DNA from: JBNJEM01 sp051745935
GTDB lineage: Bacteria > Planctomycetota > Planctomycetia > Pirellulales > Pirellulaceae
Direction: 5' to 3'
NCBI GenBank assembly: GCA_051745935.1
Contig: JBNJEM010000326.1
Coordinates: 1-8,610, forward strand
DNA length: 8,610 nucleotides
Each line of letters begins with the position of its first letter. Position 1 is the stretch's first letter. Positions 7,223-8,610 of the stretch are shown in pieces. The position numbers and the translations under genes are program-made. The notes under the pieces are model-generated. The model was given only the letters and a program-made list of their open reading frames with translations, had not been told where the DNA came from and searched no databases.

Positions 7223-7417
7223 GCTCTGGCCCACATCCCCCCGTTTGGACTCGCTACATGGGGATCGGAGGCTCGTTTACTTTTTCCCTTTAAGTAATGA
7301 GTCACCCCGCTCCGGACGTCCTCCGCGACTCCCTGACGTTGTTTCCACGTGCGCCGTCACCGTCACGCGGGACCGTTATTCTGCTATTCCCGAAAGAAGA
7401 GACCATAATCGGTGGAA
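6978..7417. repeat. Tandem repeat unit, copy A
   Basis: This is the first copy of a large direct repeat. Its first ~245 bp (6981-7222) match 7433-7674 without gaps, with about 12 mismatches in 242 bp. The following ~180 bp (7223 to about 7402) match 7851 to about 8028 at clearly lower identity, including shared TCGTTTA-C/G-TTTTTCCCTTTAAG and TAATGAGTCACCCCGC. Copy A lacks the 176 bp that copy B carries between these parts. It ends directly against copy B, so the two are true neighbours in tandem. I see no gene of its own. Confidence 0.85.
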
Positions 7418-8053
7418 GACGTCGGGTGGCACTGGCTGAGTGAGCGATGTATTCCTGAAACGGGATGGAAGAGTGAAAGGGTGTGCGACATCAGTCACGT
7501 ATTAACTGCCTTGAGACTGAGCGAACGGAGCCAGTGTGGGGATAGGGCCTGTACACAGTGACCGAAACATGTCACCACGCAATGGAAGTGGCAACCGTGC
7601 ACTGGCTCCGCTCGCGTTTAGCGTTGTCAGAAATGGCAGCCTGTCCCGCGCTCGCTCAGCCAGTGCCACCCGACCCGCGCGCCCGATCGTCTCAACACCG
7701 GAGACGCTCATGGATGTTTTTAAACGCCCCGAGACATCACACGGAAGACGTCTGGCCGCATGGATAGGGAAAACCGCACAAATGACCGCGTTCCGTCCCC
7801 CGTTTCGGCCATTATCCTCTCACGTCGCCTGGATCCCGTCCCGGCACGCCGCTCCGGCCCACATCCCCCCGCCTGGACCCCGTAGACGGGGATCGGAGGC
7901 TCGTTTAGTTTTTCCCTTTAAGTAATGAGTCACCCCGCTCCGGACGTTCTCCCCTACTCCCCAACGCTGCTTCCACGCGCGCTGTCATCGCCACGTGGAC
8001 TGGCTATTCCGCTAATCCCGAAGAAGGAAAGGCTGCATCAATCACTGGAATAC
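7418..8053. repeat. Tandem repeat unit, copy B, with a 176-bp extra segment
   Basis: The second copy matches copy A over 7433-7674 (about 95% identity) and again from 7851 to about 8028. Between them, 7675-7850 has no counterpart in copy A. That segment shows no coding features or clear terminal repeats of its own, so it may be an insertion in B or a deletion in A. A small hairpin in B, CCCCG-TAGA-CGGGG near 7878-7891, is degraded in A. Beyond 8028 copy B runs into an IS3-family transposase tail. Confidence 0.85.
7421..7674. mobile_element. Fold-back (MITE-like) element, copy B, with nested inverted repeats
   Basis: This is a 254-bp non-coding element. Its ends, 7421-7446 and 7649-7674, are a 26-bp terminal inverted repeat with one mismatch; the left end begins GTCGGGTGGCACTGGCTGAG. 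A second, inner pair lies at 7521-7536 and 7600-7615 (16 bp, one mismatch, core GGAGCCAGTG), and GTGAC/GTCAC (7558-7562, 7571-7575) closes the centre. The core CACTGGCT occurs in both outer and inner arms. There is no transposase frame and no target duplication I can identify. Best reading: a non-autonomous element mobilised in trans, or a structured intergenic repeat. Confidence 0.65.
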
Positions 8054-8089
8054 CGGACGCCCGAGCAGGTATACCACGCAAATGTCTAA
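8030..8089 (+). pseudogene. C-terminal remnant of an IS3-family transposase (OrfB)
   Basis: The plus frame ends RLHQSLEYRTPEQVYHANV then TAA (8087-8089). R-x-H-Q-S-L-x-Y-R-T-P-x-x-V-Y is the hallmark C-terminus of IS3-family OrfB integrase-type transposases. The frame stays open upstream to an ATG at 7926, but residues before about 8018 are repeat-unit sequence without the DDE core, so only the last ~20-25 residues are transposase. It marks the right half of a vanished IS3-type element joined to the end of repeat copy B. No right-end inverted repeat was identified. Confidence 0.6.
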
Positions 8090-8248
8090 AGCTGGAATTG
8101 GACAAAATCCGAAATCAAAATCAACTCGCGCGACTCCATGGAGGGGGGACGTTTTCAGGTACCGTAATACGGGGGAGACGCTTCAGCGGCCGCGCGCTAG
8201 GCCCATGAAGGGCCCGCGGGCCGCTAAGCTCCGTCTACTACATCTTAA
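8090..8248. other. Intergenic region, no supported gene
   Basis: This lies between the IS3-type remnant and the stop of the DUF1559 gene. Apart from the GC-rich hairpin I see nothing in it. The right end of the former IS3-type element should lie in the first ~100 bp, but its inverted repeat cannot be named without the left end. Confidence 0.5.
8185..8225. repeat. GC-rich hairpin downstream of the DUF1559 gene
   Basis: Outer arms AGCGGCC (8185-8191) and GGCCGCT (8219-8225) enclose an inner stem, GGCCC (8200-8204) and GGGCC (8210-8214), around an ATGAA loop. It begins 23 bases after the stop of the minus-strand gene at 8249, a position typical of a transcription terminator. No T-run follows on the minus strand, so intrinsic termination is only a possibility. 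Confidence 0.5.
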
Positions 8249-8610
8249 TCAACGGTCATACCCGTCCAATGAACGGGGTTCAGGTCCACGCTCGCGAACA
8301 TACGGCGCCAGGAGTTTCTCGCGGTCGTGTTTTCTAGCTTCCGCAACAGTGAAGAATCTGGAGAGAAGGTTGAATGGTACGCTGTTCGACAAGAACCACA
8401 CTTGCCTATCCGCGAATATTACGTGAAAGCCGTCGTGCGCACCAGATATCCCTTGACCGTCCGCTCCGTCGATTGTCTCGGGCATTGTACGGATATCTAG
8501 ATCGCCGGGTACTGGCCAGGGGATACCGGATGAGCGGACCTCTGCGATGAGGATCGTTTGCGGAGGAAGTTCCTTCAGTTTCATCGGCGGTTCGTTGCCG
8601 TCTCCAAAAG
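8249..8610 (-). CDS. DUF1559 family (PulG-like) protein, C-terminal part
   Basis: The reading frame enters from the right window edge (FGDGNEPP before the first ATG) and ends at TGA 8249-8251, leaving 119 C-terminal residues. PPQTILIAEVRSSGIPWPVP followed by GDLDI, then ISGAHDGFHVIFADRQVWFL, are the signature blocks of planctomycete DUF1559 proteins. These have a type IV pilin-like N-terminal helix and a C-terminal H-X9-D-G motif. Here the motif is H-X9-D-R, with Arg replacing the usual Gly. ATG 8584 is not the start: no ribosome binding site precedes it and the family part begins well before it. The tail after FLSNSVPFNLLSRFFTVAEA extends some 30 charged residues beyond the usual end. The role of this family is unknown; a surface or pseudopilin-like location is inferred from relatives. 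Confidence 0.75.
   Translation of the reverse strand, partial: FGDGNEPPMKLKELPPQTILIAEVRSSGIPWPVPGDLDIRTMPETIDGADGQGISGAHDGFHVIFADRQVWFLSNSVPFNLLSRFFTVAEARKHDREKLLAPYVRERGPEPRSLDGYDR

Noticed and set aside
7084..7925. Similar plus-strand frames in both repeat copies starting MGIGPVHSDR
   Set aside because: Their similarity follows from the DNA repeat. Differences between copies include several amino-acid changes, the frames diverge after the inverted repeat, and no ribosome binding site or domain is visible.
8249..8584. Complete 111-residue gene starting at ATG 8584
   Set aside because: The frame is open to the window edge with family-like sequence (FGDGNEPP) before this ATG and no ribosome binding site, so the gene is a partial one.

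Overview
The window looks like chromosomal DNA from a planctomycete, probably of the Pirellulales/Planctomycetia type. This is inferred from gene content: a large di-heme protein related to the hydrazine synthase alpha subunit, an exported formylglycine sulfatase, and the C-terminal part of a DUF1559 (PulG-like, H-X9-DG) protein. All three families are strongly expanded in that phylum. Genus or species cannot be read from the sequence.

Layout. Positions 1-2603 (+) hold the HzsA-related c-type cytochrome, whose 5' end lies outside the window. Positions 2604-3114 are a gene-free convergent interval with a 23-bp tandem repeat array, long G-runs and a hairpin. Positions 3115-6141 are a minus-strand block: an exported S1-type sulfatase (corrected start at 6141), a short open frame that looks like a gene tail or small gene (4435-4638), and an exported AGE-superfamily epimerase with cellobiose/mannobiose 2-epimerase motifs. 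Sulfatase and epimerase fit a glycan-processing job outside the cytoplasm: one removes sulfate esters, the other inverts C2 of a reducing-end sugar. Their co-transcription is plausible but not shown.

Positions about 6560-8090 form a scrapyard of mobile DNA. They contain the C-terminal half of a PIN-domain nuclease (-), a short piece of an IS91-like transposase (+), two tandem diverged copies of a 440-635-bp repeat that each begin with a ~250-bp fold-back element with nested inverted repeats, and the last residues of an IS3-family transposase (+). No intact mobile gene is visible. The right edge (8249-8610, -) is the C-terminal part of a DUF1559 protein running in from outside, with a GC-rich hairpin just after its stop.

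I do not see a complete new defence or biosynthetic system. The most promising undescribed items are the nested fold-back element and its tandem duplication, the conserved-looking gene tail between sulfatase and epimerase, and the export signal on the epimerase.
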